A stretch of DNA of 23,123 nucleotides from positions 1-23,123 of the forward strand of contig JAWOEH010000132.1 in NCBI GenBank assembly GCA_046482855.1. Reading direction: 5' to 3'. Made by a program: the position numbers and the translations under genes. The notes beneath the pieces are model-generated. The model was not told the DNA's origin. It did not search any database and saw only the letters and a program-made list of their open reading frames with translations. This document shows, one piece after another, positions 15,585 to 22,584 of the stretch (its first letter is position 1; every line of letters begins with the position of its first letter). Origin of the DNA: CAYVSF01 sp046482855. Its GTDB lineage: Bacteria > Bacteroidota > Bacteroidia > Bacteroidales > UBA12077.

Positions 15585-16481
15585 ATGAAAAAATTTGGTC
15601 TACTTCTAGTTGCTCTTTCAATCGCATTTTTGGTAAGAGGACAATCGGCCGACCCAGCTTCGGATGATACGCTGAAAACCTGGCAATTTGGCGGTGTTAC
15701 AAGTATCAATTTTTCACAGGTAGCCTTAGCCAATTGGGCTGCCGGAGGAGAGGACTCCTATAGTTTAAATAGTTTCCTAAGCCTTCATGCTAACTATAAA
15801 AAAGAACGTACAATATGGGAAAACACATTGGATTTGGGGTATGGCATCATAAAACAAGGGGATCGCGAGGTACGCAAAACAGACGACAAGCTAAATTTCA
15901 GCTCGAAATATGGCTACAAAACAAACAGCAATTGGTACTATACAGCAGCGTTAAATTTCAAAACCCAATTTGCTAAGGGCTATATATATAACCAAGATGA
16001 AGCGCCAAAAAAAGAGATCTCAAGCCTGATGGCTCCGGCTTATCTACTGGCCTCATTAGGTATGGAATATAAGCCCAGCGACCAATTTTATGTATTTCTT
16101 TCTCCCCTAACCGGGAAGAGCACCTTTGTTCTGGATGACAGCCTCTCGAATGCCGGCGCATTTGGAGTAGATCCAGGGGACAATGCGCGTCACGAGTTTG
16201 GTGGGTTCATAAAAGTTGCAGTAATCAAGGATATCTGGGAAAATGTAACCTTTAACAGCAAAATTGACCTGTTCTCCAATTATGCTAATAAACCGCAAAA
16301 TATCGACGTAAATTGGGAAGTCCTTATATCGATGAAGATCAACAAGTTTCTATCTGCCAACATCAATACACAACTGATTTACGACGACGACACAAAATAC
16401 ATTGATGAAGAGGGTGTTGAACGTGGCGCCCGTGTGCAATTCAAGGAAGTATTTGGCATAGGCCTCTCCTATAAGTTCTAA
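15585..16481 (+). CDS. DUF3078 domain protein, probable outer-membrane beta-barrel
   Basis: Secreted protein of the Bacteroidota DUF3078 family. Residues 1-19 are a signal peptide (MKKFGLLLVALSIAF then VRGQ). The family signature is clear: LKTWQFGG, SINFSQVALANWAAGGEDSY and WENTLDLGYGIIKQGD, then repeated amphipathic beta strands ending in an aromatic GIGLSYKF, the usual C-terminal outer-membrane insertion signal. The frame stays open to an upstream ATG at 15477, but that would lie inside mscS and precede the signal peptide, so I start at 15585. Molecular function is unknown. It ends at a bidirectional terminator. Confidence 0.92.
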   Translation: MKKFGLLLVALSIAFLVRGQSADPASDDTLKTWQFGGVTSINFSQVALANWAAGGEDSYSLNSFLSLHANYKKERTIWENTLDLGYGIIKQGDREVRKTDDKLNFSSKYGYKTNSNWYYTAALNFKTQFAKGYIYNQDEAPKKEISSLMAPAYLLASLGMEYKPSDQFYVFLSPLTGKSTFVLDDSLSNAGAFGVDPGDNARHEFGGFIKVAVIKDIWENVTFNSKIDLFSNYANKPQNIDVNWEVLISMKINKFLSANINTQLIYDDDTKYIDEEGVERGARVQFKEVFGIGLSYKF

Positions 16482-16499
16482 TCTTTCCAAAGAATAAAT

Positions 16500-16539
16500 A
16501 AAAAAGCGGAGCCTCTAACAATAGACACTCCGCTTTTTT
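16500..16539. terminator. Bidirectional intrinsic terminator
   Basis: A 12-bp perfect inverted repeat, AAAAAAGCGGAG (16500-16511) and CTCCGCTTTTTT (16528-16539), around a 16-nt loop. It lies between the convergent DUF3078 (+) and rhodanese (-) genes and provides a T run in both directions. Confidence 0.93.
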
Positions 16540-16555
16540 CAAGTTTCCTGGATGC

Positions 16556-16885
16556 TTATTCTTTTCGCTCAATAGGTAAACCAGCTTCCTCCCAATCCTC
16601 GCGTCCACCTTCATAGTCAAAAACATTTGTAAAACCTAAATCATCCAATGTTTTGGCGGCTGTTGGACTGGCTTTACAGGAGAATCCAGAGCAATAGACA
16701 ACAATATCATCATCCAAATCAAACATTTTTCGGGCTTTTTTGCTCATTTCCGTCATCGGGATATTAATAGCGCCCTTAATATGCTTATTCTCGTAAGTTT
16801 CGGGTGCGAGCACATCCACTAAATGAAACTTATGTCCTTGTTCCATGCGCTCTTTCAACTCTTCACGGGTGATACTTTTAATCAT
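16556..16885 (-). CDS. Single-domain rhodanese-like protein
   Basis: Rhodanese-fold sulfurtransferase of 109 aa. Family elements: SITREELKERM, HLVDVLAPETYENKHIKGAI for the central fold, then the active-site loop VVYCSGFSCKAS with the persulfide-carrying Cys65, and a late GGREDWEEAGLPI. A second Cys70 lies in the same loop, a feature of some bacterial single-domain rhodaneses. The frame is open to an ATG at 16987, but the domain starts at MIKSITREEL (16885), with AAAGGA a few bases upstream, so the shorter form is preferred. Such proteins transfer sulfur or act in thiol redox; the acceptor is unknown. No signal peptide is seen in the short form. Confidence 0.9.
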   Translation of the reverse strand: MIKSITREELKERMEQGHKFHLVDVLAPETYENKHIKGAINIPMTEMSKKARKMFDLDDDIVVYCSGFSCKASPTAAKTLDDLGFTNVFDYEGGREDWEEAGLPIERKE

Positions 16886-16907
16886 AATAGGGTCCTTTCT
16901 TTTAGTT

Positions 16908-16924
16908 CGTTTGACAACCAAACG
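16908..16924. repeat. Inverted repeat in the rhodanese leader
   Basis: CGTTTG-acaac-CAAACG is a perfect 6-bp inverted repeat 23-39 nt upstream of the rhodanese start. On the minus strand it overlaps a TCCGTTTG octamer that resembles a -7 box, so it could be an operator. The site is short and chance is possible. Confidence 0.3.
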
Positions 16925-17004
16925 GAAGGAATGTTCATTACAATAAAGGAATGAATTGGAATAAACTTGTTGTCCACTGACAGGCAACCTTTTCCCTTGA
17001 AAAG

Positions 17005-17041
17005 AAAAAAGCCTTTACCAGCCCATAGGCGAGGCTTCTTT
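17005..17041. repeat. A/T-flanked inverted repeat between divergent rhodanese and AlbA_2 genes
   Basis: AAAAAAGCCT (17005-17014) is matched by AGGCTTCTTT (17032-17041). The GC core is AAGCCT/AGGCTT with A- and T-rich flanks on both sides, a terminator-like shape. It is oddly placed upstream of two divergent genes, where an attenuator or an old terminator is possible. The stem is only six solid pairs. Confidence 0.35.
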
Positions 17042-17058
17042 ATTCCTGTGGAAATGAT

Positions 17059-17066
17059 TATCTTTA
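17059..17066 (+). promoter_or_regulatory. Candidate -7 element directly before the AlbA_2 gene
   Basis: TATCTTTA matches seven of eight positions of TAnnTTTG and ends only five bases before the ATG at 17072. If functional, the mRNA would start at or next to the start codon, that is, be leaderless. Confidence 0.35.
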
Positions 17067-17071
17067 CCTGT

Positions 17072-18010
17072 ATGAAAGATAGCAAGTGGCAACAACCCTT
17101 TGAGGCAAAAACTCTGCAAGATCTTACCGAATGGTTCAGATCGCCCCAACAGGAGCATGAAACGCTTGAATTCAAGAGCGGAGATGTGCACATTCGGGAA
17201 GTAGCCAGGGAAGTGGCCGGGTTTCTCAATACCAAGGGCGGCTGGTTAATTATTGGTGCCCCAAAAGAACAACAACACGGGCAAAAAAAAATCTGCCAGG
17301 GCTCCTTAACATCCAGCCATCTGCAATCCAGCGATTGGATTCTGGCTCAACTTAAGCAACTGATAACCCCGGCTCCTGCCCCGGACACAATTCGCATCCG
17401 GAAACTTACTGACAATCAAGTGCAGATATACCTGATACAGGTAGCAGCTTCGGCCTCATCGCCCCATATGGTAAATGGCGAAGGACGCTATTATGTCCGC
17501 CACAAAGCTGCTACGAAGCCTGCCACACACTCCGAGGTGGAGCAACTCTTCTGGAAAACTCACAAACCCTATATCAAACAATATTTTAAGGTAGGCACTC
17601 GCAAAGGCTTGCCTGCTAACCGCGAGATCTTCACGCTGGAACTGGAAAACCAAAGTCGATTTGCTGCCCACGATATTGAGATTGAACTTATTACCCTCAA
17701 TACGGAAGAAATTGTTTTACACAAAGAGATGAAAGCCTCGTTCCGGCAGGAAGATCAACAAACAATTTACGGGAAGATCCACCAGAGCTTGCTGGGTGAA
17801 GCCACATGGCATCAACACTTTACCATTACCAATAAATTCCGACCCTACCTGATTTATTGCAAGGCCTGGAGCCATCATACCCAATTGAGCAACCACGTAA
17901 TTGTATGGGATCCGGCCAACAAAGTTGTCTTGCACGATGAAAAAGGCAAACACTTTAAGAGCTATAAAACAGACGATTTGCAGGTACTCTTGCAGTATTT
18001 TATTCCCTAA
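17072..18010 (+). CDS. AlbA_2/Schlafen-like putative nucleic-acid-binding protein (312 aa)
   Basis: Residues about 25-165 form an AlbA_2 (divergent AAA_4, Schlafen-core) domain. The signature is ETLEFKSGDVHIREVAREVA (30-49), then GFLNTKGGWLIIGAPKE (50-66) and the later GEGRYYVRHKAATKPA (136-151). Related domains bind or cut nucleic acid, or act in transcriptional control. The C-terminal half (about 172-312) is predicted by eye as beta-rich, FTLELENQSRFAAHDIEIEL resembling an Ig-like sandwich strand pair, and belongs to no family I recognise. There is no winged-helix tail of the common AlbA_2 regulators. The frame is open to an ATG at 16967, but 17072 is preferred because the extra 35 residues are basic, low-similarity and overlap the leader region. 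Role unknown. Confidence 0.8.
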   Translation: MKDSKWQQPFEAKTLQDLTEWFRSPQQEHETLEFKSGDVHIREVAREVAGFLNTKGGWLIIGAPKEQQHGQKKICQGSLTSSHLQSSDWILAQLKQLITPAPAPDTIRIRKLTDNQVQIYLIQVAASASSPHMVNGEGRYYVRHKAATKPATHSEVEQLFWKTHKPYIKQYFKVGTRKGLPANREIFTLELENQSRFAAHDIEIELITLNTEEIVLHKEMKASFRQEDQQTIYGKIHQSLLGEATWHQHFTITNKFRPYLIYCKAWSHHTQLSNHVIVWDPANKVVLHDEKGKHFKSYKTDDLQVLLQYFIP

Positions 18011-18068
18011 GCAACCGTTTAACATGGAATACCGTAAGAATCTGCATAGGCAGATAAGAAATTTGCAG

Positions 18069-18076
18069 TATATTCG
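18069..18076 (+). promoter_or_regulatory. Candidate -7 element
   Basis: TATATTCG is one mismatch from TAnnTTTG, 19 nt before the ATG at 18096, and identical to the octamer at 13162-13169. No clear -33 box is seen. Confidence 0.3.
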
Positions 18077-18095
18077 TTACTAAAGAATCAAGTTT

Positions 18096-18713
18096 ATGCG
18101 AGCAACTCTTTACATAGGCATTTTGCTTTTTACTCTTTCGCTAACCGCGAAAGCTCAGGTTCCCATAAAGTTCCAAAACGAAATGGACAGTTTGTATTTT
18201 CGTTCACAAACTACTTGGATCATCCCTACCCCCTTTTTCTTTTCGCGTAAAGAATTTTCGCCCGATAAAGGAAAAACCTGGCTAAAGGTAGGTCTTATCG
18301 GCCAAAACGTAAAACCCTATGTCATTCAGGACTCCTTAGGCCGCAGAAACATAAACAACTACAAAATTGCCCGTATTTTGGGATTAACTCAAATGTGGGT
18401 GGCAAGTCCCCTGTTGCTATACAAACATTTTACCTACGAACCCAAGCCTCAATCGACAAGCGAAGATCCGGATGATCCATTGAGCACGCAACAAACGCAA
18501 TTTGGTGAAGGAGGCTACCTGACGGCTGCCATTTTGGTATTTGCTACCGGGGCATTGACCTACCACCTGCTTTCGCGTAACTTCCTATACAGCAGCTTGG
18601 AACGTTTAGGCATGCCTCCCCCCACGAAAGATACAGATAACGACCTATATATCGGTTTGCGCATTGAACCGCACTCGGGAACACCGCAAATCACCATTGC
18701 ACTTACATTTTAA
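18096..18713 (+). CDS. Secreted or membrane protein of unknown function (205 aa)
   Basis: I do not recognise this family. The N-terminus MRATLYIGILLFTLSLTAKA is a standard signal peptide with likely cleavage after AKA, so the protein is exported. A hydrophobic stretch around residues 147-163 (AAILVFATGALTYHLLS) and another near 94-108 could be membrane segments. The segment between about 115 and 135 is acidic and polar. The C-terminus LYIGLRIEP to ITIALTF alternates and ends in Phe, as in outer-membrane strands. It follows the AlbA_2 gene by 85 nt and precedes the DMT transporter by 39 nt, so a shared transcript with the transporter is possible. Coding is well supported, function is not. Confidence 0.72.
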   Translation: MRATLYIGILLFTLSLTAKAQVPIKFQNEMDSLYFRSQTTWIIPTPFFFSRKEFSPDKGKTWLKVGLIGQNVKPYVIQDSLGRRNINNYKIARILGLTQMWVASPLLLYKHFTYEPKPQSTSEDPDDPLSTQQTQFGEGGYLTAAILVFATGALTYHLLSRNFLYSSLERLGMPPPTKDTDNDLYIGLRIEPHSGTPQITIALTF

Positions 18714-18752
18714 TGCTCCCGCTAAGGGTAGCTTATTTGTGAACCTGCCATT

Positions 18753-19625
18753 ATGACCTGGATCGCTTTTGCCCTTCTTACCGCATTTTTTCGCTCATTA
18801 ACCGATGTAGCCGGAAAAAAAAGCATGCATCAACTGTCTCCTTATACCGTGGCCTGGAGTATGTATATTTTCTCATTGCCGCTTTTAGCAGCAGCTCTGT
18901 TCTTTGTTCCTGTTCCCGAAATCGGGGAGCAGTTTTGGCTGGCGCTGATTGCCGGTTCCTTGCTCAATACACTGGCCAACATACTGTATATGAATGCCAT
19001 TAAGCTTTCAGACCTTTCCTTAACCGTTCCACTGGTAACTTTCACGCCCCTGTTTATGCTGCTGACCTCGCCCATAATTGTGGGGGAATTTCCCTCTTTG
19101 TGGGGCATTGTAGGGATTGTGCTAATTGTGGGAGGTTCCTATAGCTTGAATCTTAAGGCACGCTCGCAGGGTTTTCTGGCACCCTTCCGGGCTCTTTTAC
19201 GCGAAAAAGGAGCCCGTCTGATGTTGCTGGTCGCCTTTATCTGGAGTCTATCCTCCAATTTCGATAAGATGGGCATCCTCAATTCCTCGGCTCTCTATTG
19301 GGCTTTTTTGGTGAATGTGGGCATTACGATAGGCATTACGCCCATTGTACTGGTAAAAGAAAGAAAACTGGCGCAACAACTTCGAGATAACAAAGGGAAT
19401 TTAAGCCTTGTAGGCTTGTTCAACGGAGCCACCATCCTGTTTCAAATGATAGCTGTAAGCCTTACCCTGGTAGCCTATGTAATTGCGATAAAACGGTCGA
19501 GTGCAGTGATTTCTGTGGTTTTCGGGAAGATCTTTTTTGGCGAAAAGGGCTTAAAACAGCGCCTCATCGGAGCCCTCATCATGCTATTGGGAGTGGTGGC
19601 TATTATGCTCTCATCTTTGAAATAA
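18753..19625 (+). CDS. EamA/DMT-superfamily transporter
   Basis: Inner-membrane permease of the drug/metabolite transporter superfamily. About ten hydrophobic helices fill the 290 residues in two internally related five-helix halves (EamA repeats), roughly 1-135 and 150-288. Helix-end motifs such as NILYMNAIKLSDLSLTVPLV in the first half and VAYVIAIKRSSAVISVVFGK in the second are the conserved helix 3-4 regions of each EamA unit. Family members export amino acids, nucleotides or other metabolites; the substrate cannot be predicted here. The gene is convergent with murB 19 nt away and I see no terminator hairpin between them. Confidence 0.92.
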   Translation: MTWIAFALLTAFFRSLTDVAGKKSMHQLSPYTVAWSMYIFSLPLLAAALFFVPVPEIGEQFWLALIAGSLLNTLANILYMNAIKLSDLSLTVPLVTFTPLFMLLTSPIIVGEFPSLWGIVGIVLIVGGSYSLNLKARSQGFLAPFRALLREKGARLMLLVAFIWSLSSNFDKMGILNSSALYWAFLVNVGITIGITPIVLVKERKLAQQLRDNKGNLSLVGLFNGATILFQMIAVSLTLVAYVIAIKRSSAVISVVFGKIFFGEKGLKQRLIGALIMLLGVVAIMLSSLK

Positions 19626-19644
19626 AAAGGTGCACACAACTGGT

Positions 19645-20658
19645 TTAAGGTAACAAATTTACTTCCCGATGCAGCCCGATACCAAAGGTTTGCTTTACGG
19701 AATGTTCAATTTTTTCGGCAAGATCCAGGATTTCAGTACGGGTAGCTTTGCCATAATTCACCAACACCAAAGCCTGTTGTTTATGTACGCCGGCATCTCC
19801 TTCACGGAAGCCTTTCCATCCACACTGGTCAATCAGCCAACCTGCGGGAATCTTAAACCTGTTGGCACCCAAAGCGTAATGAGGCATCTGTGGGTAGGTA
19901 ATCAGCAGTTTGTCAAGCTGATCTTTCCCAACATAGGGGTTTTTAAAGAAACTTCCGGCACTCCCCAGCTCTTCGGGCTCGGGTAATTTCTGCCGACGAA
20001 TGCTGATGACTGCCTCGCGCACGCGTTCCGGCGTAGGCTCTCCCAAGGCATGTACAGCATCGTGCAAATGTCCATAGCCCATTTGCACAGCCCCTTTTTT
20101 CGACAGCCGAAAATAGACATGGGTAATAATGGCACGGCCTTTCAATGCGTGCTTAAAAATGCTATCACGATAACCAAATTGACACGCTTTGTTGCTAATA
20201 GTCTCCTCGGTGAGAGTCTGCGTATCAAAATAGGCAACACGCTCGAGGGTATCTTTCACCTCGGCTCCATAAGCACCAATATTCTGAATAGGCGAAGTAC
20301 CCACCATTCCCGGGATATAAGAAAGATTCTCCAGGCCATACCACCCTTTATTAAGGGTATGCGCCACAAAAGTATCCCAATCTTCCCCTCCGCCTACTTT
20401 CACTAAAACCCACTGGTCCGATTCGTCTACTACTTCTATTCCTTTTATGGCTGAGTGTAGTACAAGTCCCTTCACCTCTGGATTTAGCAAAACATTACTT
20501 CCCCCGCTCAGCAGATATTTAGGCGTAGCCTGCCACGCTTCCGAGGAAAACAAGTTGTACAGATCGGCTCCTTCAGTAAAGGCGGCCCAATATTGGGCAA
20601 TAGATTCGAACCCAAAAGTATTATAGGGCTTCAGAGAAAATTGTGTTTCTATCTTCAT
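19645..20658 (-). CDS. murB: UDP-N-acetylmuramate dehydrogenase
   Basis: Cytosolic FAD enzyme that reduces UDP-N-acetylenolpyruvoylglucosamine to UDP-N-acetylmuramate with NADPH, the second committed step of peptidoglycan synthesis. The FAD domain shows LSGGSNVLL (50-58) and IPGMVGTSPIQNIGAYGAEV (115-134). Catalytic residues are readable: FGYRDS with Tyr163/Arg164, GSAGSFFKNP with the proton-donating Ser236, and HREVN with Glu332. The Tyr-containing loop and 337-aa length place it in the type I (E. coli-like) group. It is monocistronic, convergent with the DMT gene, and has a -7 box 20 nt upstream of its start. Confidence 0.97.
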   Translation of the reverse strand: MKIETQFSLKPYNTFGFESIAQYWAAFTEGADLYNLFSSEAWQATPKYLLSGGSNVLLNPEVKGLVLHSAIKGIEVVDESDQWVLVKVGGGEDWDTFVAHTLNKGWYGLENLSYIPGMVGTSPIQNIGAYGAEVKDTLERVAYFDTQTLTEETISNKACQFGYRDSIFKHALKGRAIITHVYFRLSKKGAVQMGYGHLHDAVHALGEPTPERVREAVISIRRQKLPEPEELGSAGSFFKNPYVGKDQLDKLLITYPQMPHYALGANRFKIPAGWLIDQCGWKGFREGDAGVHKQQALVLVNYGKATRTEILDLAEKIEHSVKQTFGIGLHREVNLLP

Positions 20659-20678
20659 AAATATCGATTAGGATTTGG

Positions 20679-20686
20679 CAAAGATA
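20679..20686 (-). promoter_or_regulatory. Candidate -7 element for murB
   Basis: On the minus strand TATCTTTG matches the Bacteroidota consensus TAnnTTTG exactly, 20 nt before the murB ATG, giving a predicted leader of about 16 nt. A -33 TTTG at the usual distance is not evident. Confidence 0.5.
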
Positions 20687-20733
20687 AGGATAGCTATTAA
20701 ATTCATGATAATTTTCGCACAAAACCCGAATTG

Positions 20734-21909
20734 ATGTCATCTGAAACTACGCAAAAGCGGATAATTTTAGCCGTTATAAATGATCTTGTTACTGACCAGC
20801 GTGTGCACCGAGTAGCTGCCACGCTGTCGAAATATCATAGAATAAAGGTAGTTGGACGACGTCTCAGAGACAGCTATCCGCTCCAGCGGCCATACAAAAC
20901 GTTTCGACTACGCCTGCTAATTAACCGGGGAGCCATCTTCTACCTTTCATTCAATGTCCGTCTCTTCTTCTACCTGCTTTTCAGACCCTTTGACGTAGTG
21001 GTTGCCAATGATTTAGATACGCTTCTGGCCTGCTTTTTAGCGGCTAAAATAAAAGGCAAAACACTTATTTACGACAGCCATGAGTTCTTCACGGAACTGC
21101 CCGAGCTTGTGCACCGACCCGGCACCCGAAATATATGGAAACACCTGGAAAAAATGCTTTTACCACGGGTAGCCTATGCCTCCACCGTGTGTCAGTCGAT
21201 AGCAGAGGCCTACAAACAGCAATATGGGATAAAAATGGAGGTAATCCGCAACATCCCGTTCTATCAGCCCGGGCCCGACGCTCCCCGCCCACTAAGCGAA
21301 GATGCACCCGTACTCATTTATCAAGGCTCCCTGAATGTGGGGCGTGGCATCGAGCACCTGATTGATGCAATGACCTATCTGGAAAACTACATGCTGCTGA
21401 TTATCGGTACCGGCGATATTGCCCAGGATCTTTACAAACGAGCCGAACAAAAACAGGTATTGAACCGCATTGAATTTACCGGAAAGATCCCTTTTGAACA
21501 ATTGCATAAGCAAACCCGCAAAGCCCATTTGGGCATCGCCCTTGAGGAGAATGTCGGGCTCAACTATTACTATGCACTGCCCAACAAGCTTTTCGACTAT
21601 ATACAAGCACGCATACCGGTATTGGTTTCCCCTTTTCCCGAGATGCAACGTGTGGTTTATCAACACAACGTGGGCGTTGTACACAATTACCATTCGCCAA
21701 AAAAACTAGCCGACCAGATTCGGGAAATTTTTCAGTACCCAAAACGCTACCAGCACTGGCAAAGCAATACGCATGAAGCGGCCCGGGAGCTATGCTGGGA
21801 AAACGAAAGCAGCAAGCTGATAGACCTGTATAAGCGTGCAGGGCTATCCTTTGATGCTGCCCAAAACCCCAAAGATGTCAGCGCAAGCGGACAAAGGAGA
21901 ACAGGATAA
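20734..21909 (+). CDS. Glycosyltransferase, GT4-type (GT-B fold)
   Basis: A 391-aa retaining-type GT-B glycosyltransferase. N-terminal domain: LAVINDLVTDQRVHRVAATL near the start, then VVVANDLDTLLACFLAAKI and YDSHEFFTELPEL at about 115-127. C-terminal sugar-nucleotide domain: LIYQGSLNVGRGIEHLIDAM, LLIIGTGD, and YYALPNKLFDYIQARIPVLV, where the Glu usually present in the GT4 donor site is replaced by Asp. It likely adds a sugar to a surface glycan, but no other glycan genes are nearby. A TTG directly before the ATG could also initiate; I chose the ATG. murB diverges 75 nt upstream. The C-terminal ~20 residues are polar and probably disordered. Confidence 0.9.
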   Translation: MSSETTQKRIILAVINDLVTDQRVHRVAATLSKYHRIKVVGRRLRDSYPLQRPYKTFRLRLLINRGAIFYLSFNVRLFFYLLFRPFDVVVANDLDTLLACFLAAKIKGKTLIYDSHEFFTELPELVHRPGTRNIWKHLEKMLLPRVAYASTVCQSIAEAYKQQYGIKMEVIRNIPFYQPGPDAPRPLSEDAPVLIYQGSLNVGRGIEHLIDAMTYLENYMLLIIGTGDIAQDLYKRAEQKQVLNRIEFTGKIPFEQLHKQTRKAHLGIALEENVGLNYYYALPNKLFDYIQARIPVLVSPFPEMQRVVYQHNVGVVHNYHSPKKLADQIREIFQYPKRYQHWQSNTHEAARELCWENESSKLIDLYKRAGLSFDAAQNPKDVSASGQRRTG

Positions 21910-21921
21910 CACCGCCAGTTT

Positions 21922-22470
21922 TTATTGTGCCTTATAGCTATTAAAAGAAATTATTTCCTCGAGGCTTTTTCGACGTTTTTCGCGCGTTTCCTGTGCCGAG
22001 TAGCCCAGCGTAATAATAAGTTGCAGTCGTTTATTTTTGGGAATGTGTAAGCGCTTTTTTGCCTTTTTTTCGTCGAACCAACCCAAAATGCAGGTTCCCA
22101 ATCCTTCGGAGGCAGCTTGCAGGCAAAAATGTTCAACAGCAATGCCGATATCGGTTAGTGGAAAATGACGTTTTTTGATAACACTTCCTGCCGTAGAGGT
22201 AAAATTGGCCGACTCCTCAACCACAGCAATGTGCACAGGGGCCTGCTTAGTAAAGTGATTCATCCCCAGCACTTTGTTGGAAGTACAATCAGCCAGCTCA
22301 TTCTTCACCTCCTGATCGGTAACCACAACAAAATGCCAGGGTTGTGCGTTACATGCTGAGGGAGCCAGGCGAGCCGCCTCCAGGCAACGCAATATTACCT
22401 GTTTGTCAACGGGTTTATCCAAATACCCTCGGTCACTCTGTCGATATTTTACCAGTTCTAAAAAATCCAT
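21922..22470 (-). CDS. Nitroreductase-family FMN oxidoreductase (second copy, 182 aa)
   Basis: Same fold as the protein at 2264-2806. It opens MDFLELVKYRQSDRGYLDKP, has LAPSACNAQPWHFVVV at about 35-50, DIGIAVEHFCLQAASEGLGT at about 106-125 and ITLGYSAQETREKRR near the end. Overall resemblance to the first copy is limited to these blocks, so they are old paralogues and not a recent duplication. The region between (about 70-100, with GMNHFTKQAPVHIAVV) differs, which usually sets substrate preference. It is monocistronic with its own -7 box, and convergent with the glycosyltransferase only 12 nt away without a visible terminator. Confidence 0.9.
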   Translation of the reverse strand: MDFLELVKYRQSDRGYLDKPVDKQVILRCLEAARLAPSACNAQPWHFVVVTDQEVKNELADCTSNKVLGMNHFTKQAPVHIAVVEESANFTSTAGSVIKKRHFPLTDIGIAVEHFCLQAASEGLGTCILGWFDEKKAKKRLHIPKNKRLQLIITLGYSAQETREKRRKSLEEIISFNSYKAQ

Positions 22471-22486
22471 AAATCGTGTTTTGCTG

Positions 22487-22494
22487 CAAATGTA
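22487..22494 (-). promoter_or_regulatory. Candidate -7 element for the second nitroreductase
   Basis: On the minus strand TACATTTG is an exact TAnnTTTG match ending 16 nt before the ATG, predicting a leader of about 12 nt. Confidence 0.45.
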
Positions 22495-22523
22495 AAGATT
22501 TTCATCCCTTGCCCGACGGATAG

Positions 22524-22561
22524 CAAAAAAAAGAGCGGAGGCCCTGTTAGGAGCACCCCGC
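22524..22561 (-). terminator. Probable intrinsic terminator after the gamma-glutamyltransferase gene
   Basis: On the minus strand GCGGGG (22561-22556) pairs with CTCCGC (22540-22535), including one G-T pair, and is followed by a run of T after a short TC. It starts 23 nt beyond the stop codon of the gamma-glutamyltransferase gene. Confidence 0.65.
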
Positions 22562-22584
22562 GGAAATAATCTTTTACAATAGCT

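Noticed and set aside
16886..16987. Longer rhodanese start at 16987
   Set aside because: The rhodanese domain begins at 16885 with an AAAGGA ribosome site. The upstream 34 residues are unrelated to the fold and cover the leader repeat.
16967..17071. AlbA_2 protein start at 16967
   Set aside because: The added residues are basic, lack similarity and overlap the divergent leader; 17072 starts just before the domain.
17072..18010. A defence island around the AlbA_2/Schlafen-like gene
   Set aside because: No nuclease, ATPase, methylase or phage-related partner is next to it. A single AlbA_2 domain protein is not enough evidence.
2264..22470. Recent duplication of the nitroreductase
   Set aside because: The two copies share only family blocks, with low similarity elsewhere, and lie in unrelated contexts, so they are old paralogues.
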